In this document: positions 39,120-54,036 of the stretch, one piece after another
How the letters are laid out: every line of letters begins with the position of its first letter
How positions within the stretch are numbered: the first letter of the stretch is position 1
The notes under the pieces: model-generated
Databases searched by the model: none
What the model saw: only the letters and a program-made list of their open reading frames with translations
Told to the model about the DNA's origin: nothing
Program-made: the position numbers and the translations under genes
From: Corella eumyota
Taxonomy: Eukaryota > Chordata > Ascidiacea > Phlebobranchia > Corellidae
Length of the DNA stretch: 64,000 nt
Direction of reading: 5' to 3'
Assembly: GCA_963082875.1 (NCBI GenBank)
Contig: OY720097.1
Location: forward strand, 12,098,501 to 12,162,500

Positions 39120-42100
39120 GTAAGTACAATATAATATTACTAACTTAATTTTTCATTGTATTTAATTATTATTATAGAATATATTTTTGTAATCATTATT
39201 AATAATTTATTCTATCATTTCAAATTAAATAACAGACTATAGTTAAGCTGCAGCATTGACATTGTTAAGCAATTTAGAATATTTAAGCTAGTTTATTACA
39301 TTTTGCTGTTTCTTAAAATTTCCATATGCGGTTTGCAATCGACATGAGAATAAGATAGCTTATCAATTTTTGACATTTAAAAAGCATTATTGTAAATCAA
39401 CTTAAGTTTTTAATAGAATTTGTAACTGTTCTTTTTTTAATTTTTTTTGATATTTAAAAAGTGTTTTGTTATTTGTTTTAATTTACTTATAGGCTAATAT
39501 ACTAAAAACGTATTATGTATATTAAATAACGCTAACCAAATCAAAGTTATGTTTTCACTAAAATTCATTACACTTCATAAACGCTGTATTTATTTAAAAA
39601 AATATAAATTTTTTGTTTTTTATTCTGGCCTCGTTTAAAATCCATTAACACCACAGAGTATTGTGATAAACATTTTAGCCGAGCCTAAACTAAATATATA
39701 CATGGAAACTAGATACCTAGCTATCCGGTTGCCTTTACAATATACATAGCACAATAGCAGTAGGCGTACTCTATTACTAGTGGCTATTTTGATACATAAA
39801 TTGTCGAGTGTGTTAACAAATGTAATACAAGTTTGTTTGAATAAGAAGAAGTCGGTTTAAGATACAATTTCATGTAAGTAAACTTTTTTATTTTAATTTT
39901 AGTTATATCGTGTTTGTTTTTATAATGTTTTACAAATTATTATTGTGTTTATTATATGACGTGTCGTTTATTTTTTGCTATTCATAGCAGTACTAAACAG
40001 TGTGGATAGATTAGTTTTACGGCTGCTTAATAACGGTGATTAAATACCGCTTTAGTCGACTAATTACTTGTTTTTAGGGGGTTTGTAGCGTTTGTGTAAA
40101 CGATTAAACTGGTCATACACATATACCTGTATGTAGAAAAGCGTTTAAAAAACCAACTATTAAAGAAAAGTTATATTTATTAGGTGCTTGTTATTTTGAA
40201 AATTACTAAAACACCATAAGTTTACAAATGTAAAGAGTAAGGCTATGTTCATCTGTATGTTAATATATTTCGCGGTATTTAATAGAGAATATAAAAATAC
40301 AACGAAGCTATATGTTATAATTTATGATAATGTATTTTTGTTGGATAGACTACAGTTCGTATGCATGTCTTTAAAGTACTCGTACTACGTTTTTAATTTT
40401 GTGACGCTTTCGATGCTGTAGAATGTGTAAAACTAGCCATTTTGTAAATATTTACTACAAGGTAAAACAATAAACGTAATTCTATAATGGCATGTGTAAT
40501 TCTACACAAAAGCAACGATGTACATGTACTTACATCATGTTTTTAGACAAATTTTCTCTATATGGGTATGTTGAGGACAATTGCGCAATATACAGACGCT
40601 ATCTGCGTATATATTTTAACGTTTTTAGCAATTTGACGTTTATGTTGTCGACTAACACAAAGTTATATCCATAAGTGCTTATGCGTGAGTGATGTTATAG
40701 ATTTTAAGACAGCTTTCTGTAAGGTCCAATTGGTGCAAAAGTTTCAACTTTAAAAGGCAGACTGTTTTTAAAATAATATAAGTAAAGTTTCAGAACCTAT
40801 TTAGCTTAGACCTTTAAAATAATAAAACCATATACAGGAATTTGTTGTTGCTTATTTTAAGAGTATACTAAGTTCCTTTTTGCTTGTTCAGTAGATAAGT
40901 TTATAAACGACAAAGAAATAACAGACTTCTTGAAAACTACGTTAAGGATTTCCTGAACGTGCCTTTACTCATATTAACCTCTCGCTTGCTGCATGCTTGC
41001 TTTGCGTGTTTTGATTTCTTTTAGTTGGTAGGGTAATGCCAAAAAGAAACCAGAAAGCGATTTGTACATCATTGTGAATTTAGCAAGCTGGCCTAAAACT
41101 TTGGTTTTAAAAATTTTCCTTCATTTAATAACCTAGTATGCAGCCTGGTATAGTAAGATGTAGAAAAAATAAGTATTTATGTTTAACAGTAGCTATTATT
41201 AAAACAAATATCACGGTATTTGTTTACACAGCTAAAGTCGAAACAACATGTTTTCAAGATATTGGCAAGTTACATAAAGCTAAAAAATCATTATCATAGT
41301 TACAAACACGCTTCTATGTCTTCGTCGTATTATTGGATTTTAGACAGCTAAAAAGATAGTATTTATATAAAAAAGGAACCCAGATGACATTCACTGTCGC
41401 AAATTGTACTACGTGGTTTGAAATCAATATTTTGCACATTTTAGCGTTCAATAAATCTTCCAATTGTTAAATATAGTTTAATAATTCCACCTGATTGTAA
41501 AATAACGGTCGCGTGCTGCAAAACCGCATGGGAAAACTAGTCATTATTCTGCTTGTATTAAAAATACACTGCAGTCGATAAACATTGATTTAATTCTACT
41601 TGGTTGCTGTATGATGTTGCGAACTAGAGCACAGTTTCCAGTGTTATTGTTTAATACAGAGACCTAGATAAGCTATTGTGCAAGGACAATGCTCGAGCAA
41701 AGTTTTCAATCAGTCATTACATGTGCCAGCAGGATACTGTTATAACCGTGCAATGATCTCATTTCAATTACCAATTAGTGAAAAAAGGATAATTTGATAT
41801 GGTTTTATTTTAGTTTTCTTATCTTATGTTAAAGATTTTATAGTATGTAAAGGAACTGTTAGTTACATTATGTAGAAGTTACACAAGACAGGTCAATTAC
41901 CAAGAGTATGGTTTAAGTAAAAACTTATTATTTTGCTAAACAAATTTAGTAAGATTTAAAGTAATTTTACCTTGAATCTAAATAGTATCAAAGGTTTACA
42001 GCAACATAATGCCCCATAATGTGTAACTAAATTTGTTTTGGCCAATACGTTTACACAAACATAATACAGATGTATCTTTGTGTATTCCCTAGGTAAGAAT

Positions 42101-44000
42101 TAGCAATGATTTTAGCCCAATTTGCTTCTGTTTAGAACTGGGATAGACATACAAAAGATGCGGCTTATCAATTATGCATAAAGTTTATGGCAGATTATAC
42201 TAATTCCCGTATGGTCTTTACTGTAAAGGGATTACAGCGTAGCAGGTAAACCAGAATTAGAATGGGGCATCATATAGTTATTTAAATAAATAATCGTTTT
42301 AAATTCGTGTTCTGACAGGAAACTTAAATAGTAAGCAAACAGTCACAATGTTTTAGACATTATAGATAAAGTGCTTACATTCTATACTGATTTAAATAGA
42401 ATATTGTTATCAATGTGTAAGAAGATTATAGTATTATTTGTAATAGCCAAGTAAACAAGTGAATATATGCCTAAAATATAATCAATTTTTGCAAAGGTAA
42501 AATGATTAAAGTGCAGTACTATTTAGTCACATTGGAAATCTTACGTCATGTAGTTTGTTATATCACGATTTCCTACTATTTTAAATTCTGTCTTTCTTAA
42601 AATGCTATAGTCCAGCAAAGTTGTTCTATAAGCCAGTAAAAGAAGTTTGTTTAGTAGGCAATGTCTATATTTAAGCATAAAATACGAATATTATCACACT
42701 AACGACCTACGCTTTGTTTATTATGGTGAATGTATAGGAAATGAACCGCTTTAGCTTGATTGTGGGTATACAGAAAAACGAACGATAAAAAATAGTTAAT
42801 ATTTTGCAATAGACAAGGTAGAATAGCCTTTACATTAACAGCTTTATAAAGGACTATTTTGTTACTATAATAAATGTATATTACAATCATTTTTGAGTTT
42901 AGCTTTAAAGAAGTGATCAGAAATTGGCTTGCAAATACTTAAATTAAAAACAGGGCATTTATTTAACAATCATGATGTTGCTTTGACATTGTAAGAGATC
43001 ATTTACAACGATTAGGTTTATTAAAAATTTAATGGCAGCTGTTTTGGTGCCAGCAGTCTATACCATAAGTGATTGAGTTTCTCAAAACTCCCCAAATCGA
43101 TACAGGCCTACAAAGCGTAGAAATGCATTAAAATGCACAGCGCCTGTCTGCTACCAGTCGCAACACAGCAACCTATAAACAGGGCTGGGAAACAGGATGT
43201 CAAAGACTTTGGCTGGCATGTTATTTATTACCGATCGATAAAGACTAGTTGTCCAAAACATTTTAACTGTATTTTAGGGCAGTAGAAGTAAGAAATTATA
43301 ATCTGTATTTAAAAAAGAGTTAAACAGCAAACTTTGACGCCACTGAATTAAACAATGGTTATGCTTTGTATTACAGTATTGTTAAACTTAATAACGTCAC
43401 ATGGATATACTAGTACAAAATAAGCTAAATGGAGATACAAAATAAGCTCAAACAAAAGAAGCTCAATATTAACGTCACATAAATATACTAGTACAAAATA
43501 AGCTTAATGGAGGTTAATGCAGAAACATGGTACTAAAGTTGTATATTTAACTATTTAAATTCATTTAGTTTGGATAATTAGAAATATTTAGTTTTAAAGT
43601 TTGAGTGTAATTATAAAGGCAATACAATCCATATGTGAAAATTATTGCCTTACCAAGGAGAATTTACAACTATGTTCAACCAATGTTTGAAGTTTTCGTT
43701 TTCAGAAATTAGATTTTTTGTAGCATGTTTTTTGGGAAATTGTTTGTTAAATTTGACCTTATAGTTTTGCAACCCTAGCTTCAAGGAAGTAATTCAAGTT
43801 CAATTAAGTTCCTTTTTACTTTTAAAAAGTTTTGGCAAACTAAGCCTAATTATCAAACTAACGAACGTTTTACTTTCTTCAGCTTTTTAATTACTTTTAA
43901 ATCATTTTAAAAATTGTTTATGTTTAAAAAGGAAATGGCAAATGTCATGTTTGTTTAATAAAATTAACTATACAGTCACAACTTTAGTGTTATAATAAAT
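39120..44000. other. Intron or intergenic stretch, no supported exon
   Basis: AT-rich DNA between the candidate exon at 39019 and the first well-supported exon at 44001. The right end should hold the promoter of the 44001 exon. A 78-base-period tandem duplication lies at 43393-43512. Otherwise I see nothing assignable. Confidence 0.45.
43393..43512. repeat. Tandem duplication, period 78
   Basis: Two similar copies start at 43393 and 43471. Each contains AACGTCACAT, then ATACTAGTACAAAATAAGCT and an AATGGAG end. The copies differ at a few positions. Confidence 0.75.
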
Positions 44001-47000
44001 ATGGAGCCACCAAAAGGTCCCTCAAATGCGGTAACACCCGAAGGAGGGGATTTTCTAAAAGCTGTTTTGAACGAATTTCAAGCGCGAATCGAAGTCAAAA
44101 AAGAGGACACTAAATCACAAGACGAAAACAAAAACATTGCTGATAACAAAACTAAAATTAATGGCATTGCGGATTACAGCATTTATAGCAAGGGTGTGAG
44201 TGCCCCACCAAGGCCTCCGCCAAATCAATACTACACGTTGCCTACACCTAATGGAAGGGTAAAACGGGGATTTCAACCTAAGACTCCACCGCCTAAACCA
44301 AAACGGTTTAGTCAAAGCAAAAGTCCGTCGAACAAGAATGCGACAGAGAACACGGGGGTAGGCATAAGGTCGCAACGCAACAGTCTAGCGTTGGACGAAA
44401 ATCGAATGAGTAACGAACTGAACGAAATCTTGCAGAGTGCATTTCCGCCTGACGATAGGAATAACAACAACGAATCACAAACTAAAGACGACACATTAAC
44501 ACGCGCACCAAGCAATGTGTCGAGCGTTTATAACGACAAATACCTGTTGGCTAACATGGCGTACATAGACGATGCGGCATCCACGGATGGCGACACCTTG
44601 CGGAGAAGTTTTGAAAACAGCTCGGTTGGTGCGGACGAAATGTCTTTGATGTCTGATGAGGATTTCGACTCGTTTGGATCGGAAGAACCAAACAGGAGTA
44701 TCCCAGAAGATTCTGTTTCAGTTTCAAGTTATGATTTGTCAGTTTCTGGAAGTCGACCTGGTAGCCAATCCAAGGTGCGTGAAAAACTGAGGAAGCATAT
44801 CTCTAAAAAGGCTGCAGTCCAACGTGAAAGAGTGGGGGCCTTTCTTGGCGTAGCGGCAAGTAACGCAAGTGGTCAACTTCGAAGAATGAAGCGAAAAAGT
44901 ATGAAATTCAAGGAAGGCAAAGTGAAACTAGTTCCAATAACCAATAAGTAAGTTTAATTTTTTAAATCTATTTGTCAAATGTTTGCTGCTTATTTCTAGT
45001 AGCAATTTTAAATTTTTAGTTTTACAAGGTTTATATGACTATATGTCCCAGAACATTTTTCCCAGGCCTATGTTAAATTGCCCCACTCTTTATATGCCCA
45101 GTTCTCTGTTATTGCTTTCCTGTATAAAATTGATAATAAAACTCGGCGATGTTTTATGATTTCCTGAACAATATGTGACTTGATCTGTTAAAATGAGTCA
45201 ACCAAGCCAACAACTCTTGCTGGGTTGTTTGTTTTTGAAATTTGGGTTTCAAAATAATCGTTTAAACTTATTGATTCTCGATTTCAAGTACACTTGACAG
45301 CGAGTTAAAATAATCATATATAAATTAATTGATTATAAATGAGCTTATTAATTTGGTGTTCGTTGTTTTTTGTTTGGATTGATGTGGTTTATTTGCTGCT
45401 TTTCTTTGTCTTTTTTGTGTAATCAGCAATTTAAAAGCAGATAGTTTTGTTATGCATATTTTTCAAAATTCTGAACGTTTCATTATCTTTAACTTGAAGT
45501 TAACAATGGTTGTGTCAGGAAATATTTAAATTTGATGGTAATTAAATGTTTTAAAAATCTCAAAGATGTTCAAAAAAGAAATGAAATTCAAACTGTTTCG
45601 CTTTGGAAAAAAAGTTCATAAATATGGGTACGTTATAATATTTTTATCTAAAATTATTGCACGGCTTCTTATAATCTTTTAAATATCCAGATAGTCGAAA
45701 GTCCATAGTAATTAGATTTTCTTAGTATTATCCCAGATATTATACAACAATAGTGAAGATATTATAAAATATTGGTAAGTCTCTTTATAAAGTAGTATGA
45801 TTATAAATAAGCCTAATTATTTAAGTATGATTTATAGCGGTATATATTAATTCGTTATTTAAAACAAGCAGGTTTTAATTATGTTTCCATGAATTTATAA
45901 ATATCTAAATTATATTTTTTAACATATTTTGAATTTGCGCCAGCTACCATTTAACGAGTTTTATGGCAATTTTATAAAAATCTATACGTGACTTTTTATT
46001 ATAACAAAAAACAAAATTGTTTATTTTGGCATATCTGTTATAAACACATACCAAAACACCGCAAAACTCTAATTAATGTTGTTTTTTAATTCAATGTTAA
46101 AGTAGGTAAATGTAAAACACAAATACTCCAAATATTGCCTGTTTACAATGTGTATCCAATTACCAAGTTATTTATATTGACGTCATGTTGTGTAAAATAC
46201 CAAAATCTGCCCACGAATAAACAAAACTAAACTCTTAGTAATATCGAAAAAAAAAAGTTTCATATGTATTGGTCTTTTGTGGATACTTTGTTTGTAGAAA
46301 ATATTTAATTAAAAGCCTGGAATGTAAAACAAGCTCAAGAGGTTTACCAAATAACAGTTCGATCTATTTTCATCGTGTTTTTGTCGTGTATGTTGGTTGT
46401 AGTTGCAAATCCCAATAGAGAACTTGTTATTAAAACTTGTCGAAATGTGTAGGCAGTTTTAGCAAACGTTTAACAGTTCTTTATCAGAAAATTTTGATCA
46501 ATTACAAAGAAAGCCATAATAAAATTTATGTAAATAGCATATTTTTCTCCTGGTTTTTTGCTTTTTAACTGTAGATATTAAAAATTCATCTAAATATTTC
46601 ATTACCACTAAAGCCAGTCGCCAAGATAAGTTGTTGTACTCGTATAAAGTAACTTCGCTTTCAATCGATATAGCATTATAGCACAAAAAACCTAGTGCAC
46701 GCTTTGTATTCTAAAAACTTTACTTAAAAAGTGACGGTTAACAGTTAGCCAGCTTTAATTAAAAGTTAGTGATTCTTATTGTAAAAATCAGCATTTTGAA
46801 TACCTTGTTATTGTTGTGTTAGCGTAGGTTGTTGATTTAATGGCTAAGAGGCTAATACACATAATATCTTGAAATAACTTCAATTCAGGAAGTTGTATTG
46901 TCATAAACGACCTTAATATACTTCATAATAGAACTATGTATATAGATGACGCGGTGTCGTGGTTTTTGGTTTGTTTTGGTGACACCGGTGCTGAAGTTAA

Positions 47001-50000
47001 TAAAAATAAAGATCTGTTATACAAGGAATAAAAACTGTTAGTAGGGTTGTATTACATTTTTATATAAGACATTTATTCACGTTTTCAACCAATTTTCATA
47101 TGCATTTTGTTAGTAAAGTAACATAGCCTAAAAAACTAGCAAAGCAATTTAGTTATATTGAGCAAGTTTAAGCTAGTGGGCATATATATATACCTTTGGG
47201 AGAATGTTTTCGTTATGCCACTAATTAGTGTTTCGTTTTAAAAATTGTGCACCGATTAGTCGGAAAGTCGTGTTTTTTTAACTTGAACGTTAAGGCAAAG
47301 TTTTTCCCGTTAAGCTTATACCACAATGTTTATCGTACTAAAAAACGTTTCACTAGACCGTATACAACTCTTTGAGCGAATAAGCTTTACAAATAAAGCG
47401 TTTAGTTAACAATATGCACCACGTTGTTGTTAAAGAGTTAAAAGTCAGTAATTGGACGTAGATCCCAATTTAATTCCTTTGAGAAAACGGGAACGTTGTA
47501 ATCTGGATTAGAATTCACTTCTTCGCTTAGGTTTTAGCTTTTAGCATTTAGGCAATTTAGGCAAACCTTGACCATGGATTAAAACACTCCCAGTAAGTAA
47601 TAAAGTTATGGATCAGTGGTATGAAAATAAACTTGAAATCGAAGTGATATTTTATTTTTTTTAAATAAGGTTCGATTTACGATTTTTAACTTTAATTTCA
47701 AAACGAAAAATTAGCATAATTTTTGAACTTGGTTTTAGTTTAGAAATTTTAGGCAAAGGTTTATTGAACTAGGCCAAGGTTTTATAAACCCCAAAAGAAT
47801 TATGCTGAACAATTCAAGAAATAGCAACAATTTAAATTGGTTTTTACTTATAATGATTGGTTCTACACGGTATCATAAAGTACGTGCTAATTCGAGCATA
47901 TCAAACGCAATAGCTAAAGATACATACTAAGTACATCACACGCTGTTTTAAATGTGACTCAGGTGCAATGGTGACGTCACAAAGCTGTAATTGATGCGTC
48001 ACAATAATACACACAGGTAGTAAACATCCAGGTAAATCCTAAGCAAGTTGCACCACAAGAAAAGAACAGAATTGCGCGTTTGTAAGACTTAGTTAGTTAA
48101 GGTAGCCGATGTTGTAATATGTATTAGTTTTAAATAAAAAAGATGAATTCAATAAGTCTTTTTGTATATATTTTTATCCTCAATGTGGGTAAACATAGAG
48201 TAACATCAGTTACCCCGGTCCAGTCTCGAGTTGCCTTTCGCAGATTTGAATATAATGGATAATAATTGCCTTTATAATCTTATTTTGTGTAGTAAGCAAC
48301 TCTGTAAAAAGAAATTCATTTTTGTAAAAACAAAATATAGCTTGAAACCTGAATAGATGACTAAAAACAATTCCCGGTATATAGCTCCAAAAAAAACTTT
48401 TTGCAAATTTTTTATCTAATATGATTAATCGTTTAGCTAATTTTATAAAATGTATGTTGTGTTGCCTTTTAAGCCAAATGCTAATATGGACAAAACAGTA
48501 TAGCCCGTCATTTAGGCAATTTATAAATTGGTAATATATACGTGGGACTACTAAGGTTTAGATGGGTTTTGCATACATGTCATGAGTCATCTTATTTTTA
48601 ATCGTTTAATAAATTTAAGATCGGTCAGCTTATGATTTATGATGTGATATGATGATTAGGATAACTATATTGGATATTCTGCCCGTTGTAAATAGGGATT
48701 ATTCTTGACGTCTGCGGATATTACGCGAAAACCGCTGTTTCAATGTAGTTGGTCATAGATTTGATTACTGATTTCTAAGTAAAGGGGACATGAAGTTTGG
48801 ATTAATTTTAAAATAATTATAAATAGCAAAATTAAAAATTGATTAGTTGGTATATACTTAGATTAAAATTTAAAAATACTAAAGTTCGTTTTCCGTATGT
48901 AATAATACCTATTTTAAAAGACCTATGAAAATTGGAACACATTTAAGCGCTTGTTTATTGAAACCAGAGTGTTGAAATGTAAATAACCCGACTTCAAAGA
49001 ATGGGTTAGCATCAAAGAGTGCTGTTAACGAGGCTTGTTAATTATCTAACTTTAATTTTAAATGCAATACAATCATATCACAGTCTCAGTAAGAACAAAT
49101 ATAAACCATTAATTTTTTTAAATTAACATGTAGACCCTTTTAATATTTCTCATTTTTAGTCTAGGTAAACGTACTATTAGAAAGGTCATACAAAGTTTAA
49201 TGGCTTTTTGTGACGTGCAGTATTAGCTTGTATCATTTATTGAGATCAGCTTAGTTTAAATCGTAATAAAAATCAATACACTTGACGTCATAATTATTGT
49301 ATAAGTTGTAATGAAAAAACGCATTTCCAAACTTTGTTCTTCATTTAAAAGGATTATTAGAGCTTAAAAGATAGGAAATACGCTTTGGGTTTTACCTTCT
49401 ATGTTTCATAATCAATAAAAATGTCGAGTGGGACAACCGGCATTAGGCTAAACGGTACAGGCCGCTCGTTTAAAGCCAGCACAAGTCAGATGAGGCAATC
49501 AGTACGCGACAAATTTGGCAAATACTCTAAAAAAATAAAGACTTCTTCATCCCCTTACAAGGGATCACAATCTATGGAATCAAGCGAATTTAACTTTGAC
49601 AAGGAACAAGTTTCAGATATACAACATCAGACTGCAGACGATTTTATGATATCGTCGCCTACTTTAATTCAAAGAATGTCACCATTAACCTCACCCAGAC
49701 CCAAGTCGATGTATGTTGGAAAGCGGTCAGGCAGTGTCGATTTGCTTGGAGTTCGGTGAGAATGTAGAAACAGGATTTTGTGGTTTAGATATCACAACAA
49801 ACGCAAAATTGCTTCTTTTAAATATAAATAGCACGTTTTTATTCCTCGCGTACATTTTTACATTGTATTTTTCACATTTAATCTTATTTTTTAATATTTT
49901 TACTTTTAAGCCTTATTTTGTAGCTTTATTGTTCTTAGGTATTGCGGCTAACATGTAAATCACCAGAGAAACTAAACCGAATTTTTTTATTTTTAGAATA

Positions 50001-50549
50001 ACGAAACAAAATGGTGACGTCATCAACGGAAGTCAGACATTAGCAGCTCGCAAAACGTCACGTGACAACTCGTTCAACAGCGACGACACAACGTCTTCAG
50101 TCAATACTTTGCCAACACTCAGGGAATCGACCTCGTCCGAAATGAACGGCGGTCGTCAGATAGCGCTAAAGAGCGGGTGGCTGAGAAAGCAGGGAGGCAT
50201 GATAAAGACTTGGAATGATAGATGGTTCGTTTTAAAAGGCGACCAGCTTTATTATTACAAGGATAGGGATGGAAAATATTTGGTAATTAACTGTTTTATA
50301 TATTTAATTTATGGGAACACCACTTAACCCAAACTGAACAAATTTGCACTGCTTTAAACAATATCATTTATTCATGTTTATGCATAATTCATGCTTTTTA
50401 ATCAAAAAATGAAAACAGATTGTTCTTTTTTTTCAATTTGTTTTATTTTAATTAATTTTAGGGTTCAATTTTACTGCCTGGCAATCGAGTTGTGATGCAC
50501 CCAGTAAGAAACAGTGACAACAATAAATACGTTTTCGAAATCTTTCCAG
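44001..50549 (+). CDS. ARHGAP22/24/25-like RhoGAP, N-terminal part with PH domain (3'-truncated by window)
   Basis: 5' part of a FilGAP-family Rho GTPase-activating protein. Exons: 44001-44947, 49997-50282 and 50462-50549, giving 440 residues before the next, unseen exon. The first exon starts [20 protein letters not shown]. It is Ser/Pro-rich and probably disordered, with [10 protein letters not shown] and KTPPPKPKR as possible SH3 ligands and a basic end ([14 protein letters not shown]). The PH domain starts near residue 373: [31 protein letters not shown], then [10 protein letters not shown] and [10 protein letters not shown]. This matches human ARHGAP24 ([34 protein letters not shown]) closely. 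The family's RhoGAP domain inactivates Rac or Rho at the plasma membrane; it must lie to the right of the window. The donor at 50550 is in phase 1. The long N-terminal exon has no counterpart I recall in the human proteins. Which of the three paralogues it matches best cannot be decided. Confidence 0.88.
44948..49420 (+). other. Intron of the RhoGAP gene
   Basis: Long intron between the MEPPKG exon and the PH exons. It contains a second copy of a short dispersed repeat (48188-48234) and TGACGTCA octamers at 46178, 47972 and 49283. Its right end is the probable promoter of the exon at 49421. No other exon is supported. Confidence 0.5.
48188..48234 (-). repeat. Short dispersed repeat, copy 2 (inverted)
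   Basis: On the minus strand this reads GTAACTGATGTTACTCTATG in a 45-base segment resembling 9667-9711 in the NHS intron. Confidence 0.45.
49421..49755 (+). CDS. Alternative first exon of the RhoGAP gene (MSSGTTG start)
   Basis: An open frame beginning [20 protein letters not shown], Ser/Thr-rich with a basic patch ([12 protein letters not shown]), runs 111 codons plus two bases to a GTGAGA donor at 49756. It ends in phase 2 and joins the PH exon at 49997 as GVRITKQNG, in frame. It lies only 241 bases before the PH exon, and an ATG after a poly-A-rich leader precedes it. It is best read as a first exon of a shorter PH-containing isoform; it could instead be an internal exon, but no convincing acceptor precedes it. 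Confidence 0.68.
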
Positions 50550-53500
50550 GTAAGTATGCATGCTTTTTTAGATTTTATAGAAGAACAAAAACGACGTTCA
50601 GCTGTTACCTTGTTTTCTCCCTACGATGGGTTATAGTCTAAATTGGTCTTTTGCTTGTAATTCCGACTATTTGCTTAATACCTGTTTGTTAGTTCTCAAG
50701 TAGGGAATATTCGTTGTAGCTTTTACTATTTGTTTAATGTATTGTACAGTAATAGCCAGGTATTATAGGCTATATTTGTTATCTTACAATTAGTACTGTA
50801 AAAGTTAGAATATATCTTATAGCTTATACATAGGCAAGTTGATTTTAGCTATAACTTTTAAACCACCCACTTTCCTGTCCGCTTAAACAACCTGGCAAGT
50901 ATTGCTCAGCTACTTGTAAAGTTTTTACAGGTGGTATTGTATAGTGAAGTGCTGTTAAAAATTCGTAAGGATATATTCATGGAAATAGGAAATGTTTATA
51001 CAGTTTAGATAGACATAGTTGCGGTAGGGTTGTTTTATGTTTAGTATTTAAGGTTGTTATTATAAAAGTTGTTACTGGAAAATTTTTCAAAAAGTTATTT
51101 TAAAAAATTAAAAAAATAAATTATATTTATGTGTTTAAAATTAAAAATCCATTTTAACCTTTTATAAACTAATAAAAAGTTTAAAAAAAATTAATAAAAA
51201 CGCTAATGCTTTGTTTAAAATCGTGAATCCAAGTATTCCTTTCTTGTAGAGCTTGTTTATTTTATGAGGTTTTATTAACTACCATTCGCTCCACGATTTC
51301 CAAAGTTAAGCCCGTCACGTGACTAACAGGGTTTATAGTCTTAATGGTGAATAGAATAAACGTGTTCACTATTATGGAGGTAGTTTTTGCGCAACGTTAT
51401 AACTATTATGAGTCACGATAGTATATAAAATGAGCTGGAGCGTTGAAGACCATAAACTTAAAAATCGTGTGAGTTATTAAAAAGTTATAAATCACGTTCT
51501 ATTTTTTTTTAATATTTTGTCTGTGCTTGTGTAAATAAATAATTCTTTTCAAGTCCGATTAAAATTGGTCGACTATGATAAGTTTTTTTCTAATTGTAAT
51601 ATGTCATAGAAATTGGACTCTTTTACAGGAAAACCTTACTTAAAAATCATGTCGAGTTTTTATAAGATCTGACAGGCAATGTCAAAACAAAATTCTATTG
51701 TTAGTCAAAATATAAAGTTTCGTTTCGAAATAACATCAAAGCATTAGACTATCATTCTCCCTAAATATACATTTCATGGTTAAATCTATTACAGGCATAA
51801 TCAAAACTAATTGTGATCAATTTGCTTGGTTTACGGTTTTAAATTCATGATGATTTGGGAAAAAATTATTCATTCTCTTGTTTTATGTCGAAATATATAT
51901 GATTGATATATAAGACTGTTTATTTTCACGTATTTAAAATCAGCTTATTGGGTATGGGCTGACGGTTTTTTCTAATAAACACCTGGCGTCGAAAGTCTAA
52001 TCTTTTTAATTCAAATTTTGTCAAATTAGGGCCAGAAGTCATGTTTGATTTAAGATCAAGTTCAACTTTCAAAATATTTTTATGAAATTTAATCCAATCG
52101 TGTTTATCGCTACCTCGTGACGTCACAAAAACTGGCGATATATTTAAAATAATAAAAAAACTCAAAATATAAATAGTGCAATCTAAAAATAAATAAGTAT
52201 TAGGAAAAAAATATGACAAAGCACATTGTGGTATAGATAATATAACACATACCGTTAGGCAAAGGCCTAATGAATACTAGGTAAAAAAAGTTGTTAGGTT
52301 TAGAAGAAAATTAATAAAAAAACTAAACATATTCTGTAAAACAATTCATTTAAAGTATTTAAAAGAATAAGCAGTAAATATAGACTAAGATTTAATAAAA
52401 TAAAAAGTTTAGATTACTAAGAGAACTAAATCAAATGTTATCAGCATTATTTATATGATTTCTATGCGAAAAAATAATTTCCATTAAACCGGCTCACTAA
52501 ATTATATCTTTGCTTTTACAAAACCAATGTATCGTGACTAAAATTTAAAGGAAATATAAAAAACAAACAAAGAAAATTGGAAACCAAATCGTATCTTCAA
52601 TTTCCTGACTCGCAGACTAAAATACTTGATAGACAGTCGCCTTTACCCTTGCTATAGCGATTCAGAAGATCTATTACAGCGAATTACTCATACACAAAAT
52701 GAAAATAATAAATGTTCCTGACTGAAGGTTATTAGATTTCTTCTTTACGAGGCAATTTGCAAACCCAATCTAGGTCAACAGTCCAAAAAGGTTTTTTTTA
52801 ATAGCTTCATTTTTGGGCATGATTGACGATGTGTTAGCCTACGTTATAGACAGTAAACCCTCGTTTATTTTTTTTTCGAATAATTTATGAGCGGCACCAT
52901 TTTGAATTTCCGCCTTCTTGTAAGGATAGTAGGAAAGATAACATGCAGGGTACGCTATAATAAAAAAGTGTTTCAAATTTAAATTAGGTTTTACTTGCAA
53001 CTACTTACTATTAAAATTTATGTTTGTATATATTTTTGCGCTTTGTATATTTTTGCACGGCTTTTGTATATGCGATCCGACAAATCTGATTGTTATGCAA
53101 ACTTTTACTTCATTTGTTCGCTGGACATTTTACTACGGATTATTATGTTGTTGTGACGTCATAAACAGATTAAGATAAAGCGATTAGAGAATAGCAACAT
53201 TGTAGCAATTTGACATATTTGCCGAAGCATAATTTTTCTACTTTATAGTAGAAACGATGATTAATTAGTTTTTTTTTTAAATTACGAATTGATGACGTTT
53301 TTCTTTTCCAATTTCCGTTGCCATGACGTCAAAAAATAATGTCGTTTATTGTAATATGGAATAATTGCAAAAATCGGTGACGTTTTTCTTTAAATTACGT
53401 CACTGGGAAAGTTGATTAATTGAAAAAATGCGTTTTGCTTTGAATTTTCCACTAAAGACCAATCCACATTTCAATGAAAATGCATGGAAAATTTTCTTCT

Positions 53501-54036
53501 ATTAAAATGATTAATATAATAAAGATAATTTGTCTATTTTTACTGACTTAGTGGTTATAGTCTACTGTCCTACTGAATTCTTGTACTTGTCAGTGTCGTG
53601 ATTTGATTTAATCTTAATAACCTAGTTGAATTATGTCAAATTTGTCGGCAAATATATTTAAGTCTCATTTAGTTTGTTGCGCAATAAGGTTTAACGCATT
53701 TGTACACAAATAGAGAATAAAAATTTACGCCTTTTTTATTTTTATTGGGCCTACACCTGTTTTGAATTAAGTATCGTTTTTCGGTCATAAATCATTTTTT
53801 TCGTGCGAGAAATTAGGTTAGGCAATGACATTGATAGAACATTTAATTAATATTTAGGTCATGCTGAAGATTTATAAGGTGTGTTATATTTTACAGGGCT
53901 TTATTATTTTTTCCTCTTTTTGTTAGTTATTTACATTAAGTTGGGTTTTCTTTTAAAAAAGTTTTTAACTAATATTTATTACTTTAAAATGTCTATTTCC
54001 TAATTAACCGGCCAACAGTAGCCAAACAACAATAAA
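50550..54036 (+). other. Intron of the RhoGAP gene
   Basis: AT-rich intron after the second PH exon. It holds TGACGTCA octamers at 52118, 53154 and 53324 and one TCACGTGA (51315). I found no exon encoding the rest of the PH domain here, so that exon is expected beyond position 64000. Confidence 0.5.
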
